From Lachnospiraceae bacterium (GTDB lineage Bacteria; Bacillota; Clostridia; Lachnospirales; Lachnospiraceae): DNA of 64,000 bases. Shown here in pieces: positions 19,001 to 28,499 of the stretch; position 1 is the first letter of the stretch; each line of letters starts with the position of its first letter. The stretch is from positions 51,658-115,657 of the forward strand of contig JAJQBQ010000016.1 of assembly GCA_021203205.1 (NCBI GenBank), read 5' to 3'. Both the position numbers and the translations under genes were made by a program. A model generated the notes under the pieces. That model was not told the origin of the DNA. It did not search any database and was given only the letters and a program-made list of their open reading frames with translations.

Positions 19001-20527
19001 TTACCTCAAAGGAAAATCCTCACTCTTAAGATCATGCCAGCTGATACTCCGATACCGTTTGTTGTCGGGGTAGAGATCTCTCAAATATCTCTTTCCTTCC
19101 TCACGCCTGATCGTAAACTCTCCGATCTGAATGGATGATTTTACTTGTTGTTGATCGCCGCCTGTGTGGCTGTTAACAAAATGCGGAGTAGAAACCGGGG
19201 GTGCAGTAGTCAACTTCACTTCTGCGTGATTTTTTCTGCCTTCGACAGTTATGTGCTTTGGATTCGGATAGTTCTTGGGCGGGAATCTCAGATACCAGTC
19301 AAAGCCATCCTCTGACGCGATAATTTTTTCAACAAACGCTTCGATGACTTCATCCGGGATGTCCTCTCCGTTGGAAAAATCCATACTTTGTTTCAATGCA
19401 TACCTTAATACCACAAGTTTATCTTCAAAATCTGCCTCCTCCACATTATTATGTTTTGGCTGCAAATCTATGATTTCCTGCTGAATTGCAGAAGTCTTTT
19501 CTTCAATCTCCTCCTTTTTCGCGCGAAATGTTTCCTTTGAAATATCACCATCTGCGCGCATTTCAATCAAACTATCAAGGCGCTTATTCAACTTCTCTAT
19601 TTCTTTCTCTTTCTGAGCAATTAACGCTGAATTATCCTCGATATCTCTCGCTTCCTTTAACTGCTCTTCCAGAATCATGTTTGCAAGTGTCTGGATTTCT
19701 GTTGTGTCCGATAGATAATCCTGGAAAATACGCTTCGCCATCATCTGCAGTTTCCATCCGCCAATCATGGGAGTCGTACATATTCCCTCTGTTGTCAGTC
19801 CTTTTTTCAGCCGGGTTTTTACCGTGCCAGTCTGAATCGAACTATAACACTGATATCCATATTGCTTACTATCTCCAAGATCATGCCATATTTTACGATT
19901 AAAGCTTCCGCCACAGGCGCATTTCATAATCCGGCACCAGACATCCAGATAAGGTTTTGTCCCTACTGTCTGTCGACCGGAATTATTGTTTTTTAAGATT
20001 CGCTTACGGCTTTGCATCAATTCCTGCACATGGTAAAACTGCTCTTCCGAGATAATCGGCTCATGCGTGCCCTTTACCTGAATGTGTTCAAGTTCACCAT
20101 AATTTTTTACCTTTTTTTGTTCCAGAAAATCCGGCACATACTCTTTATGGTAGGTGATTATACCGCAATAAAAGCTATTTTGCCAGATGTGAGAAATAAC
20201 TGTTGCATACCAATTTGTTTTCCCCTGCGAAGTAGGTCGACCGCGTTTTTCAAGCTCAAATTGTATTTTTCGCAATCCCCATCCGGCTTCATACCAGTCG
20301 AAAATCATTTTCACCGTCTCTGCCTGCTCTGGGTTGATTACCATCTCTTTCCCATTCCTGTCATAACCAAGTATATTTCCATTACCATAAACAACCCCCT
20401 TTTCCATTGAAACATTCTGACCGGCCTTGACACGGATTGATGTCTTGCGGCTTTCATCCTGAGCCAGAGTTGCCATGATAGTCAGCCTTAGCTCACCGTC
20501 TCCATCAAATGTACGAATATTATTGAT
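19001..20527 (-). pseudogene. Large serine recombinase, N-terminus missing
   Basis: Homology begins at NNIRTFDGDGELRLTIMATL, the end of the resolvase catalytic domain. Then come the Recombinase domain (GNGNILGYDRNGKEMVINPE), a zinc ribbon (MKCACGGSFNRK) and a long coiled coil (IAQKEKEIEKLNKRLDSLIE). The catalytic serine and first ~100 residues are gone. The open frame continues upstream to 20683, but those codons are antisense to an ATPase gene and are not recombinase. Inactive. Its own terminator is intact. Confidence 0.85.
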
Positions 20528-21400
20528 ATACTGACAGAGTTTCGGGGACGCGGCGATGAAATCTGGATTAATCCTCTCACTTACAGTGAGTTCTATGTTG
20601 CCTTTCCCGGAGACAAACGTTTCGCCTGGCGCGAATATTTCACTTACGGCGGCATGCCGTTGGTGATGTCCATGCAGACGCATGAGGAAAAGAGCAAATA
20701 TCTGAAAGACCTATACTCAAGGACTTATCTGTCGGACGTTCTTGAACATAATAAGATACTGAATGATCAGGCGGTACTGGAAGATCTGCTGAATATTATT
20801 TCTTCTTCCATTGGCTCCCTGACAAATCCACGGAAGCTGTCAAACACTTTCCAAAGTGTGCTGCAGATTAAAGTCAGTCCAAACACGATCAGCCGATATC
20901 TGGATTACTTCATTGATGCTTTCATCCTCTACAAAGCCTGCCGCTATGATATTAAGGGCAAGAAATACCTTGAGACACCCCTGAAATACTATTTCACTGA
21001 TGTAGGGCTGCGAAACGCGCGTCTCAACTTCCGCCAACAGGAAGAGAACCATATCATGGAGAATATCCTTTTCAACAAACTGACGGTTCGGGATTTCGAT
21101 GTGGATGTTGGTATGCTCGAATATAGTCACCGGGACTCTGCCGGAAAATGCATCCGCTCCCAGCTGGAAATTGATTTCGTTGCCAACAAAGGAAGCAAAC
21201 GATACTATATTCAGTCTGCGCTGACCGTGGCCGATGAAGAAAAGAGAAGGCAGGAAATCAATTCCCTGACAAGAGTCGGCGACTCCTTTAAGAAGATCGT
21301 CGTCATAAGAGACAATATCATGCCGTGGCACGATGAACAGGGCATTCTTTACATGGGAATCGAAGATTTTTTACTGGATGAAGCAGCCATGGACATGTAA
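20528..21400 (+). pseudogene. AAA_14/DUF4143 ATPase, N-terminal half missing
   Basis: Homology starts at LTEFRGRGDEIWINPLTYSE, continues EYFTYGGMPLVM, and runs through the DUF4143 nuclease-like domain (YYFTDVGLRNARLNFRQQEE, QLEIDFVANKGSKRYYIQSA) to a normal end. The P-loop half is absent. An ATG at 20654 exists, but the recognisable fold begins upstream of it without a start codon. The break point coincides, within a few bases, with the recombinase break point on the other strand. Confidence 0.8.
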
Positions 21401-21434
21401 TAAGCTTTGTTGGATCATTTCGATGTATATTTTC

Positions 21435-21467
21435 CCAGGAAGCGGCTCAATGCATGCCGCTTCCTGG
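21435..21467. terminator. 12-bp perfect hairpin after ATPase remnant
   Basis: CCAGGAAGCGGC (21435-21446) and GCCGCTTCCTGG (21456-21467). It lies 35 bp beyond the rightward ATPase stop and 56 bp beyond the leftward cyclase-like stop. No good T-run on either side, so terminator function is probable but not certain. Confidence 0.55.
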
Positions 21468-21522
21468 CACTGTTGAATGAAACAGCAGATCACGTTGAAA
21501 ATGAGTGTCTTTTTGGGCGTTT

Positions 21523-22665
21523 TTAATCAGTATACTCCCCGTACTCGCAACCAATATTGTAAGCCGAGATGTCATCAATCAATGATTTGCCATATTTTGT
21601 TCTGCGGTAAAGCCGAATACGCCCAGTCCCATTTCCCCCGTTCCAGAGACGATTATGCCGCCTTGTTCCATCCGGCGCTTCATAGTTGACCAGAAGCATA
21701 TCTGACTTTTTGCAGCGTACCATGGTTTCCATGATATAGGAACGATTTCGTTGAAATACATGCCACTGTATTTCTTTCTCCGTTTCCCGGCAGTTGAACT
21801 TCGTCTTACAGCCCATCCAGAACTTCGAAAAATTGAACTCGTAAGCTTTTCCCTCGTAGTAAAATGCCCCCAGCAGAATGCGGTTCAGTGGTACGAAGTA
21901 TATTTTCGGGCGACCTCCGCCGATGTCGAACACGCTGTTATTCAGCTGTTTCCCGGTCAGGTTGCTGACCAGATGATTTGACGACAGCCAAACCCAGGGC
22001 GATGTAAAATTACTGCCCCAGTTCTTATCCGCATACCCGTAGCTTTTCTCAGGAATCACCTTCCAGGTCACGCCGTTGATGGTGACTGTACCGCTGTAAG
22101 TGCTCTTCATGCCCTCCGCATGCCAGTACATCTCGAATGCTTTCAGAAAGCGAAGCAATTTACTTGTCCCGTATCCGACATTAAAGGCCATCTGCTTATC
22201 AATCGTAAGATTCCATGACATCTCGCCGCTGTCAGACATCCATTCCGGATGCGCTGCGGCTTCCTCTTCACTTACGGAAACGCTGCCAATCAATGCCGTA
22301 TCCGAAGCGTAGCAGTTACCTGCAACAATGGAGTATGGCGCTTTCTTGTGAGTCTTTACGTCTTTCCATGGAAAGAAGCGATGAATCTGACAGCGATCTT
22401 CGCCCCAGCAGCCGGCCTTCACCATCAGATAAGAAGGTTTGATCCCATTTTTCTGATTTTCCGGAAGTTGGCCAAACACCGGCTGATTTTTTCCCAACGC
22501 AGGATTACACGTAAAAAATTCCACGAAAAATGCTTTTTCCTCTCCGGTATCTTCATTCACCCCGGTGAAAGAATGCCACCACCAGTCATATCCTTTCCTG
22601 CGGAATATGCCGGTCAGCATAAACTCGTTTTTTGCCGGGTCTTTCTTCTCGAATCCCATTGTCAT
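21523..22665 (-). CDS. Tocopherol cyclase-like protein
   Basis: A 380-aa protein with features of the tocopherol cyclase-like family (PF14249): KKDPAKNEFMLTGIFRRKGY, YDWWWHSFTGV, PEKSYGYADKNWGSNFTSPW (the signature), and a beta-rich C-terminus (GGGRPKIYFVPLNRILLGAF). Bacterial homologues in Firmicutes do not make tocopherol and have no assigned substrate. ATG overlaps the stop of a Nudix stub (ATGA), with GGAGGT close upstream. Confidence 0.75.
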   Translation of the reverse strand: MTMGFEKKDPAKNEFMLTGIFRRKGYDWWWHSFTGVNEDTGEEKAFFVEFFTCNPALGKNQPVFGQLPENQKNGIKPSYLMVKAGCWGEDRCQIHRFFPWKDVKTHKKAPYSIVAGNCYASDTALIGSVSVSEEEAAAHPEWMSDSGEMSWNLTIDKQMAFNVGYGTSKLLRFLKAFEMYWHAEGMKSTYSGTVTINGVTWKVIPEKSYGYADKNWGSNFTSPWVWLSSNHLVSNLTGKQLNNSVFDIGGGRPKIYFVPLNRILLGAFYYEGKAYEFNFSKFWMGCKTKFNCRETEKEIQWHVFQRNRSYIMETMVRCKKSDMLLVNYEAPDGTRRHNRLWNGGNGTGRIRLYRRTKYGKSLIDDISAYNIGCEYGEYTD

Positions 22666-22793
22666 ACCTCCACCGCAGCTTTAAAAGCCAGCAAAATCAC
22701 CCCCTGCTCATCCTCGACAATCACGCTTGCACCCACCTGTAAGAGAGGCCGATGTCCTACAATCTTGCGTAAATCCATAATATAGTCCGACAT
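22662..22793 (-). pseudogene. Nudix hydrolase N-terminal stub (43 codons)
   Basis: GGAGGACAATT precedes ATG at 22791-22793. The peptide MSDYIMDLRKIVGHRPLLQV followed by GASVIVEDEQGVILL is the first part of a Nudix fold. It ends AFKAAVEV and a TGA that overlaps the cyclase-like start. The Nudix box is missing. Its ribosome binding site is still strong, so the stub may be translated and feed ribosomes to the next gene. Confidence 0.75.
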
Positions 22794-22830
22794 AATTGTC
22801 CTCCAGGGAACAGAATACTTCCTGAAATTG

Positions 22831-23226
22831 TTACAGTTCTATCACTTCCGGCTCATGTGTAAAGGATGATATCGTGGCTGTTCCATTCACAAAGTAAAAC
22901 ACTGCTGTGTTTCCATCTGTTCCTGTGGTGTACATATCTCTGAGATTTGGATATGCATCAAGCATGGACTCCTGCGCTTCCACACAATCATCCAGAGCAA
23001 CTGTCCCGGAGACACGGATCCAGTCACCATTTTTCATGGCGCAGATCTCGATCTTAGGGTTCGCCAACATCTGCTTTGCCACGGCTTTTCCCTTTCCGGT
23101 CTGAATATACAGCCTGTCCTCATAAAGATGAATAGTTCCGAACGGACGCACTCTCGGCTGGCCGTTGTCATCTGTCGCGAGATAATAGGTTCCTGCTTCT
23201 TTTAGAAACTCGTAAACTTTATTCAT
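22831..23226 (-). CDS. Pyridoxamine 5'-phosphate oxidase family protein
   Basis: A 131-aa protein starting MNKVYEFLKEAGTYYLATDD; GGAGGT lies 9 nt upstream of this ATG, so longer upstream codons are not used. The flavin-binding split-barrel is clear: GQPRVRPFGTIHLYEDRLYI, GKAVAKQMLANPKIEICAM, GDWIRVSGTV. Members bind FMN or F420 and reduce or oxidise small molecules. Substrate unknown. Confidence 0.85.
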   Translation of the reverse strand: MNKVYEFLKEAGTYYLATDDNGQPRVRPFGTIHLYEDRLYIQTGKGKAVAKQMLANPKIEICAMKNGDWIRVSGTVALDDCVEAQESMLDAYPNLRDMYTTGTDGNTAVFYFVNGTATISSFTHEPEVIEL

Positions 23227-23280
23227 GATATTTGACCTCCAATTTCTGATTTTACACCACTTCCTGTAATGCACGAAACG

Positions 23281-24171
23281 CTAATCGATCCGCTCATCGC
23301 CCCAGAAAAACAATGCAACTGTTCCCGGTCCTGTGTGTGCGCCAATGGTTGTTCCGATATTGTTGATTTGTACTTTACCGTTTATTTTCGGAAATTTCGT
23401 TTCAACCAGGTCAGCCACCGCTCTCGCATCCTCCATACATGCAGAGTGCGAAATAAATACCCTGTCACTGTAAGACTCTCTGTGATCTGCCTGTTCCTCC
23501 ATCTTCTTTACCATCTCCCGAATCACCTTTTTCTTTGTTCTGATATTAAAACGGGGGATCATTTTTCCTTCGCAGCTGACATCCATTAACGGACAGATAT
23601 TTAATGCTGTTCCAAAGAGACCGGCTGTTTTTGATATTCTGCCGCCTTTTATAAAGAACGTCAGATCTGTCGAGAAAAACCAGTGTCTGAGCCGTTTTTT
23701 ATTCTGTTCAGCCCAATCACGTAACTGATCCACGGTCATGCCGGATGCCCGCAGCTCTGAGAGTTTTATCATAAGCAACCCGTATCCGGATGAAGCAGCA
23801 AGGGAATCTGCAATATAAATCTTTCTTTCCGGATATTCTTCCGCTAATTCCTCCGCTGCCATCTGGGCTGAATTATATACCCCGGATATTCCGGAGGAAA
23901 GCGTAACATGTAGTATGTCTCTGCCTGCCTCCAAATACCTTCTGAAATATGTTTTAAATTCTTCCGGCGCGATCTGGGAAGTTTTTGTATCGGCGCCATC
24001 TGCCATTCTCTGATAGAATTCATCGGCACTCATGCTTTTCCCCAAATCATCCAAATATGTTTTTCCATCTAATTCATAGTGGAAGCAGATATGTTCGACA
24101 TCGATTTCCTTCAGCTGTTCTTCTGTTAAATCCACGGTAGAGCAGCAGCTTAAAATGTATTTTTCTTTCAT
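23281..24171 (-). CDS. DegV family protein
   Basis: A 296-aa fatty-acid-binding DegV protein (FakB type). Start MKEKYILSCCSTVDLTEEQL after GAGGTGATCTTT; upstream codons ignored. Conserved parts: CCSTVDL, TSQIAPEEF, LSSGISGVYNSAQMAAEEL, SFFIKGGRIS-like FFIKGGRISKTAGLFG, and a C-terminal HTGPGTVALFF. FakB proteins deliver fatty acids to a kinase for phospholipid synthesis. Own promoter at 24211-24239. Confidence 0.92.
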   Translation of the reverse strand: MKEKYILSCCSTVDLTEEQLKEIDVEHICFHYELDGKTYLDDLGKSMSADEFYQRMADGADTKTSQIAPEEFKTYFRRYLEAGRDILHVTLSSGISGVYNSAQMAAEELAEEYPERKIYIADSLAASSGYGLLMIKLSELRASGMTVDQLRDWAEQNKKRLRHWFFSTDLTFFIKGGRISKTAGLFGTALNICPLMDVSCEGKMIPRFNIRTKKKVIREMVKKMEEQADHRESYSDRVFISHSACMEDARAVADLVETKFPKINGKVQINNIGTTIGAHTGPGTVALFFWGDERID

Positions 24172-24210
24172 AAAGATCACCTCAATCTGAAAAAATTTTC
24201 TGTGCTCCTC

Positions 24211-24239
24211 ATTATAGCACCGCGAAAAATCGATTTCAA
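24211..24239 (-). promoter_or_regulatory. Promoter of degV-like gene
   Basis: TTGAAA (24234-24239 on the complement), 17-bp spacer, TATAAT (24211-24216), about 40 bp upstream of the start codon. Confidence 0.8.
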
Positions 24240-24348
24240 TTCCTGCAGGCTGACCAAAGATCGGATGAAATTCTGAAATTTTAATAAACGGACATCTTCC
24301 TCTGCAAAAAAGAGTATAATGAGCGAAAAACAGGAGGTGCGAACAGCT

Positions 24349-24693
24349 ATGGCAAACGTAAAAGAATCTGAGCAAAGGGTTCAGGCAGCCATACAAACTC
24401 TGACCGGCAAGGGACGGTTTACGACAGAGAAATCATTCCTGCACCACAGGCAAATGACCGTGTATGACCACAGCGTTCATGTTGCCGAAGTCAGTCTGGC
24501 TATGGCAAATTTTCTGCCTTTTTCCTTCGACACAGATTCCCTGGTTCGGGGCGCACTGCTCCACGATTACTTCTTATACCACAGGAATGAAAGCGTAAAA
24601 ACCTATGTCCTGCATGGATACCGGCATCCCGTCAGACTCTGCTGCTCATATTCCCGCTCCTGCTTCAACGCTAACGGTACCTTGCTCAAATAA
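24349..24693 (+). pseudogene. HD-domain hydrolase, C-terminus lost
   Basis: ATG at 24349 after AGGAGGT; a -10 TATAAT lies at 24315-24320. The HD fold is visible: HHRQMTVYDHSVHVAEVSLA, GALLHDYFLYHRN, then HGYRHP, the point just before the second helix bundle. After about 24630 the frame reads antisense of the SRAP gene to a chance stop. Probably inactive. An HD phosphohydrolase of this type is usually about 160-180 aa. Confidence 0.7.
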
Positions 24694-25284
24694 TGTCTCG
24701 CGGCATCCACGTTGCAAATCCAGTCGCTCACCTCGCCCTGTTCCAGAATCAGCGGCATTCTGTCATGCACCGAAATCATGGACGAATTGGCCGCCGTCGT
24801 CAAGATCACAAACTTTAGTTCGTCCTGTGCGACATTGAAGAAACCGGCCATGTAGATAACCGCCTCATTTTCCCGTTTGAAAGTAACCTTTTCTTTGGCC
24901 GCATCCCATTCATAAAATATGTCGTGGAGATTGTGCTCGCACAATCTCCCGAGTTGGCGCAAGCGCCAACTCATAGCAATTAATTACACAGCGTCTCAGC
25001 AAAACACTCTCACGAAACGTCTTTCGCTCCATCGCCGTCTCGGAGCGGGCATTGATGAATAAGCCCTTCCCCGTGTATTGAGGAAATCCCCATCTCATTT
25101 CCCGAATCTGCAGATGTGATTCCGCATCATCGGGTGAAATGTCACTTCCACGCGCAAGGATCGGCGCATACTGGCTCGGGTAGATATCCCTCGCTGTGCG
25201 GTTCAGGTTTGCGGGATATTTTCTGTTCGTAAAGATCCCTGCTTCATCAATTGCATCACCGTCTATATAATACCTGCCGCACAT
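24603..25284 (-). pseudogene. SRAP (YedK/HMCES-like) gene split by a palindromic insert
   Basis: The first part (MCGRYYIDGDAIDEAG, MRWGFPQYTGKGLFINARSE, RESVLLRRCVI) and the second part (FYEWDAAKEKVTF, TTAANSSMISVHDRMPLILE) together make a normal SRAP domain. It carries catalytic Cys2, the Asn of INARSE, Glu of FYEW and His of VHDRMP. About 64 bp of foreign sequence lies between RCVI and FYEW, carrying two hairpins and shifting the frame. SRAP proteins crosslink abasic sites in single-stranded DNA. This copy is broken unless translation jumps. Its 3' end collides with the HD remnant. Confidence 0.8.
24926..24972. repeat. Twin palindrome inserted in SRAP gene
   Basis: Two adjacent perfect hairpins: 24926-24949 (11-bp arms GGAGATTGTGC/GCACAATCTCC) and 24951-24972 (10-bp arms GAGTTGGCGC/GCGCCAACTC). 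The two arms match at 7 of 10 bases when read on the same strand. It resembles a small REP/BIME-type mobile palindromic element. The flanks show AATTAATT at one edge. Confidence 0.75.
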
Positions 25285-26240
25285 ACCGCCTCCATATTTA
25301 CGAAATCCCCCTGCCTTGCACCTCTTGCTTTCATCTCCCGATGCAGATGATTCAATACCTGCTTCTTATTACCGGACCACAGCGGCGCTGTCAGCAGAGC
25401 CTTCGGACCGTCTCCGGTCACTCGGTGAAGCACAATATCCGGATCCAGATGTCGGATACACTGAATCACTACATCAATATACTCATCTTCTGCAAGCACC
25501 TGAAACTTTCCATCGAGATAATCCCGCTCCAGATCCGTGCCTTTCAGCACATGAAGCAACTGCAGTTTCACGCCGAAAGGCTTCGGACAACGCACCGTCC
25601 CGTTTAAATATTCAACTGTTTCAAGCATATCTTCCGTGGTTTCCCCCGGCAGTCCGAGAATCACATGCGTGATACATGGTATCTGCAAAGAAGCAAGATT
25701 ACGGACTGCTTCCTCGTATATCGGGAGCTCATATCCCCGGCGGATATACACTGCCGTTTTTTCATGGATGGTCTGCAGCCCCAGTTCGATCCAGATAAAC
25801 TTTCCCTCCGGCGCATAAACCTGCCGCAAATCCTGCAAAAGTTCCAGGATATCCTCTCCCAGAGCATCCGGCCTGGTAGCGATCGAAATGCCGATCACCA
25901 ATGGCTCCGACAATGCTGCGGTAAAAATCTCCCGGAGATACTCTTTCGACCCGTAAGTATTGGTATAGGCCTGAAAATAGATGACAAATCGCTCTCCTGC
26001 TTTCTTGTGAAATCGCGAAAGTCCGGCTCTGATCTGCTCTTTCACGTTTCCGATATTGGCATTTACTGCGAAATTTCCACTGCCGCCGCTGCAGAAAATA
26101 CATCCCCGCGTATCCAGCGTTCCGTCCCGGTTTGGGCAGGTCAGCCCCGCATCCACTGCGATCTTATAACATTTCTGCCCGTAAGTGTGTTTAAACCAGG
26201 CATCCAGAGAATAGTAAGGTTTCCCCAGCCAGTCTGTCAA
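25263..26240 (-). CDS. TIGR01212 radical SAM protein (YhcC-like)
   Basis: A 325-aa radical SAM protein. The cluster region CPNRDGTLDTRGCIFC (residues about 31-46) is the TIGR01212 form. Further motifs are QAYTNTYGS, IGISIATRPDAL, and WIELGLQT. The physiological reaction is unknown; Elp3-like sequence similarity is typical. The stop overlaps the SRAP start by about 22 nt, so the two were co-transcribed. Confidence 0.9.
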   Translation of the reverse strand: MTDWLGKPYYSLDAWFKHTYGQKCYKIAVDAGLTCPNRDGTLDTRGCIFCSGGSGNFAVNANIGNVKEQIRAGLSRFHKKAGERFVIYFQAYTNTYGSKEYLREIFTAALSEPLVIGISIATRPDALGEDILELLQDLRQVYAPEGKFIWIELGLQTIHEKTAVYIRRGYELPIYEEAVRNLASLQIPCITHVILGLPGETTEDMLETVEYLNGTVRCPKPFGVKLQLLHVLKGTDLERDYLDGKFQVLAEDEYIDVVIQCIRHLDPDIVLHRVTGDGPKALLTAPLWSGNKKQVLNHLHREMKARGARQGDFVNMEAVCAAGII

Positions 26241-26254
26241 ATTGATATCCTCCG

Positions 26255-26956
26255 TTATTGCACCGCCAAATCTGATTCGTCAGCGGAAAACCCGTCCAGT
26301 TGCTGCAGCCGTTCAAAAAACATTCCCGCATGATAACCGTCACAGACTGCATGCGCAATCGTAAGGTTCAGCGGCATCCTGGTCTCACTTCCGGATTGCT
26401 GATATTTCCCTGCTGTAAGAACAGGAAAAAAGTTCGGCTCCCCATTGGCGGTGCGGCTGCTGTATCCGCTGAAGCTGACCCACGGCACACAGGAAATGCA
26501 GAAAAAGTTCACCGGCTGCCCCGGCCTTGCTTTAATCCCTTTCACATCCTTAAATCGTTCCATATCCGCACAGATTTCTTTATAAAAAGTGGAGAAATCC
26601 GGGGAATATCCAGTCCAGCAGTCAGAAAATGTATGATCATCCTCATGAAAAATGGTGTAATTCGGATGAATTGTTTCCCAGCAGCACAGGTCACCGTTTT
26701 TGTCCCGGAACATTTTAAAATTTTCCATTTCATTCAGCACTTTTGCCGCACAATAAATCAGCGACGGATAAAACCGCACGTTTCTCTCATGACATCGGTT
26801 AAGAAACGCAGTAACGTCCAACGAGGCAGTAAGGCTGAACTCTATTCTTAATTGCTCAGTATAATAGCGGTAATGTTCCCTCCGTTCCCAGTGATCCAGA
26901 TCAATTTTGTGACAATCCGGTCTGTCAACGTTTTTCTTATCAGCAGATGCCCTCAT
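26255..26956 (-). CDS. Chloramphenicol acetyltransferase-like (CatA family)
   Basis: A 233-aa protein from the ATG that follows AAGGAAGGG (an in-frame ATG 33 nt upstream exists without a better RBS). The CatA fold is clear: DHWERREHYRYYTEQLR, FYPSLIYCAAKVLNEME, and catalytic IAHAVCDGYHAG near the C-terminus. CAT enzymes acetylate chloramphenicol; many clostridial homologues are not proven resistance enzymes, so the substrate is open. Confidence 0.85.
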   Translation of the reverse strand: MRASADKKNVDRPDCHKIDLDHWERREHYRYYTEQLRIEFSLTASLDVTAFLNRCHERNVRFYPSLIYCAAKVLNEMENFKMFRDKNGDLCCWETIHPNYTIFHEDDHTFSDCWTGYSPDFSTFYKEICADMERFKDVKGIKARPGQPVNFFCISCVPWVSFSGYSSRTANGEPNFFPVLTAGKYQQSGSETRMPLNLTIAHAVCDGYHAGMFFERLQQLDGFSADESDLAVQ

Positions 26957-27057
26957 ACATTCCCTTCCTTGTTTTGCGCTTCCGATCAAGACATATGTGC
27001 ATATGACCTGCTCGTATTAACAAACATGGTCTGACATTAGTATCTGCGGCCACATTA

Positions 27058-27675
27058 CTATATAAAATTTGTAGATACATGTGCTTCTTTTTCCGGAAGC
27101 CCATAAGCATCTTTCCCCAGCGCAATGCTCTTCATAAGAAACGCCATATTTCTCGCCAGCGTCCGGACGGTCTGCAGGCCTTCTGCATCCTGCTCCGCTT
27201 CTCCCTTTAGACATCCGTGGACGCTGTTCCAATATTGGCTGGTAGCGATCGGCATTCCGCTGATCCCGAAGTATTTATTCAGCTCGTCATAGGTGACTGA
27301 GCATCCGCCTCTGCGCGCGACCGCAACGCTGGCTCCAACCTTCATACTCTTATCGAAACCTGTGCTGTAAAACAGCCGGTCAAGACAGGCAATCAGCGTA
27401 GCATTCGCGGATGCATAGTAAACCGGACTCGCTACCACGAGGCCGTCGCTTTCTTCAAATTTGCCCGCAAGCTCATTGACCACATCATCAAACACACATT
27501 TACCATTTCTGGCACAAGATCCACAAGCAATACAGCCGCGCACCGCCTTGTTGCCCACCTGCACGATTTCTGTCTCAATCCCTTCTGCCTCGAATACTCT
27601 TTTCATCTCATCCAGGGCAATCGCTGTATTTCCCTTCGTTCTTGGACTGCCGTTTAACATCAAAACCTTGCTCAT
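27058..27675 (-). CDS. Flavodoxin-family NADPH-dependent FMN reductase / Fe-S flavoprotein
   Basis: A 205-aa protein. Phosphate loop VLMLNGSPRTKGNTAIALDE at the start, then a cysteine cluster CIACGSCARNGKC (residues about 48-60), then DGLVVASPVYYASANATLIA. The cysteine motif suggests a 4Fe-4S or regulatory thiol site beside FMN, as in iron-sulfur flavoproteins. Start after AACGGAGGTTTAAG. Confidence 0.85.
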   Translation of the reverse strand: MSKVLMLNGSPRTKGNTAIALDEMKRVFEAEGIETEIVQVGNKAVRGCIACGSCARNGKCVFDDVVNELAGKFEESDGLVVASPVYYASANATLIACLDRLFYSTGFDKSMKVGASVAVARRGGCSVTYDELNKYFGISGMPIATSQYWNSVHGCLKGEAEQDAEGLQTVRTLARNMAFLMKSIALGKDAYGLPEKEAHVSTNFI

Positions 27676-27788
27676 CTTAAACCTCCGTTTTTAATTTTCA
27701 TCCTGCTCCGCCTTACAATCTCGAAAGTCGGTTCTAAATACTCTCCATTTTACACTCTGTCACAAAACTACCTTTCATACGCCGAGTC

Positions 27789-28490
27789 TTACTTCAGGTT
27801 CTTCACAAGTTGCTCATCTGTTGCCATCGGATACAGTTTTTTCGCCTGATTCCATATTTTCTCCCAACCGGAAGAGGGATTCACGCTGTAAGATGCCGTC
27901 ACCATATCATATCCCCAGATATCCTCCGGCTTTGAATAAATACAGACCGGCATGCCGTACTCGCCTCCACGCTTGTTGACCTTCCTTCGAAAGTCTTTGA
28001 TCACGAGATACGTCTGCATCTGCAGATCTGTGATAATTCCAGCGAAGTTCTTCTCGCCATCTTTGCCGAATCCGGCTTCCCGTTTCAGCTGCACACCCAT
28101 ATATTCCAGTTGGATTTCAAATCGGTCCATGATCTTCTTGTGGCGGATGTTGGCCAGTTCGTCGTCCCACCGGGCATCGAAATCATAACCGTCTCTGCGG
28201 TAATTGGCAAATACGGGAAACCATTCCAGACTAATAAAGCCGGCCTTCTTCCCAAAGAACTTTCCGTAAGCCACTTTGCCGCTCCGCGCGATAATCTCAC
28301 GCCATTCCCACGGATCCTGCTCCGGATCACCTGTCCACCAACTCACGTCTGCCGTGTGTTCTTCCACAGAAAAACCCTCGATTTCATTTCGGAATAGCGG
28401 AAGAAACCCTATTTCATTGATCCAGTTCACCAGCTCCTGCCAGGAGCGAATGCGCAGTGGATCATTCCAGTCTAAACCATACATAGCCAA
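27789..28490 (-). CDS. AlkZ-related hypothetical protein
   Basis: A 233-aa protein starting MAMYGLDWNDPLRIRSWQEL. Notable parts: GFLPLFRNEIEGFSVEEHT, WWTGDPEQDPWEWREIIARS and GYDMVTASYSVNPSSGWEKI. It resembles a clostridial family annotated as AlkZ-related (winged-helix glycosylase relatives), but the QΦQ glycosylase signature of AlkZ was not seen. Function uncertain. In line with the LURP-one-like gene 9 nt upstream. Confidence 0.6.
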   Translation of the reverse strand: MAMYGLDWNDPLRIRSWQELVNWINEIGFLPLFRNEIEGFSVEEHTADVSWWTGDPEQDPWEWREIIARSGKVAYGKFFGKKAGFISLEWFPVFANYRRDGYDFDARWDDELANIRHKKIMDRFEIQLEYMGVQLKREAGFGKDGEKNFAGIITDLQMQTYLVIKDFRRKVNKRGGEYGMPVCIYSKPEDIWGYDMVTASYSVNPSSGWEKIWNQAKKLYPMATDEQLVKNLK

Positions 28491-28499
28491 AACACCTCT

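Noticed and set aside
20528..20683. The first ~50 codons of the long recombinase frame as its true N-terminus
   Set aside because: They are antisense to DUF4143-ATPase codons and carry no catalytic serine; the recombinase homology begins later.
19001..21400. Intact prophage or integrative element
   Set aside because: Only headless recombinase and ATPase remnants are present; no structural, replication or conjugation genes nearby.
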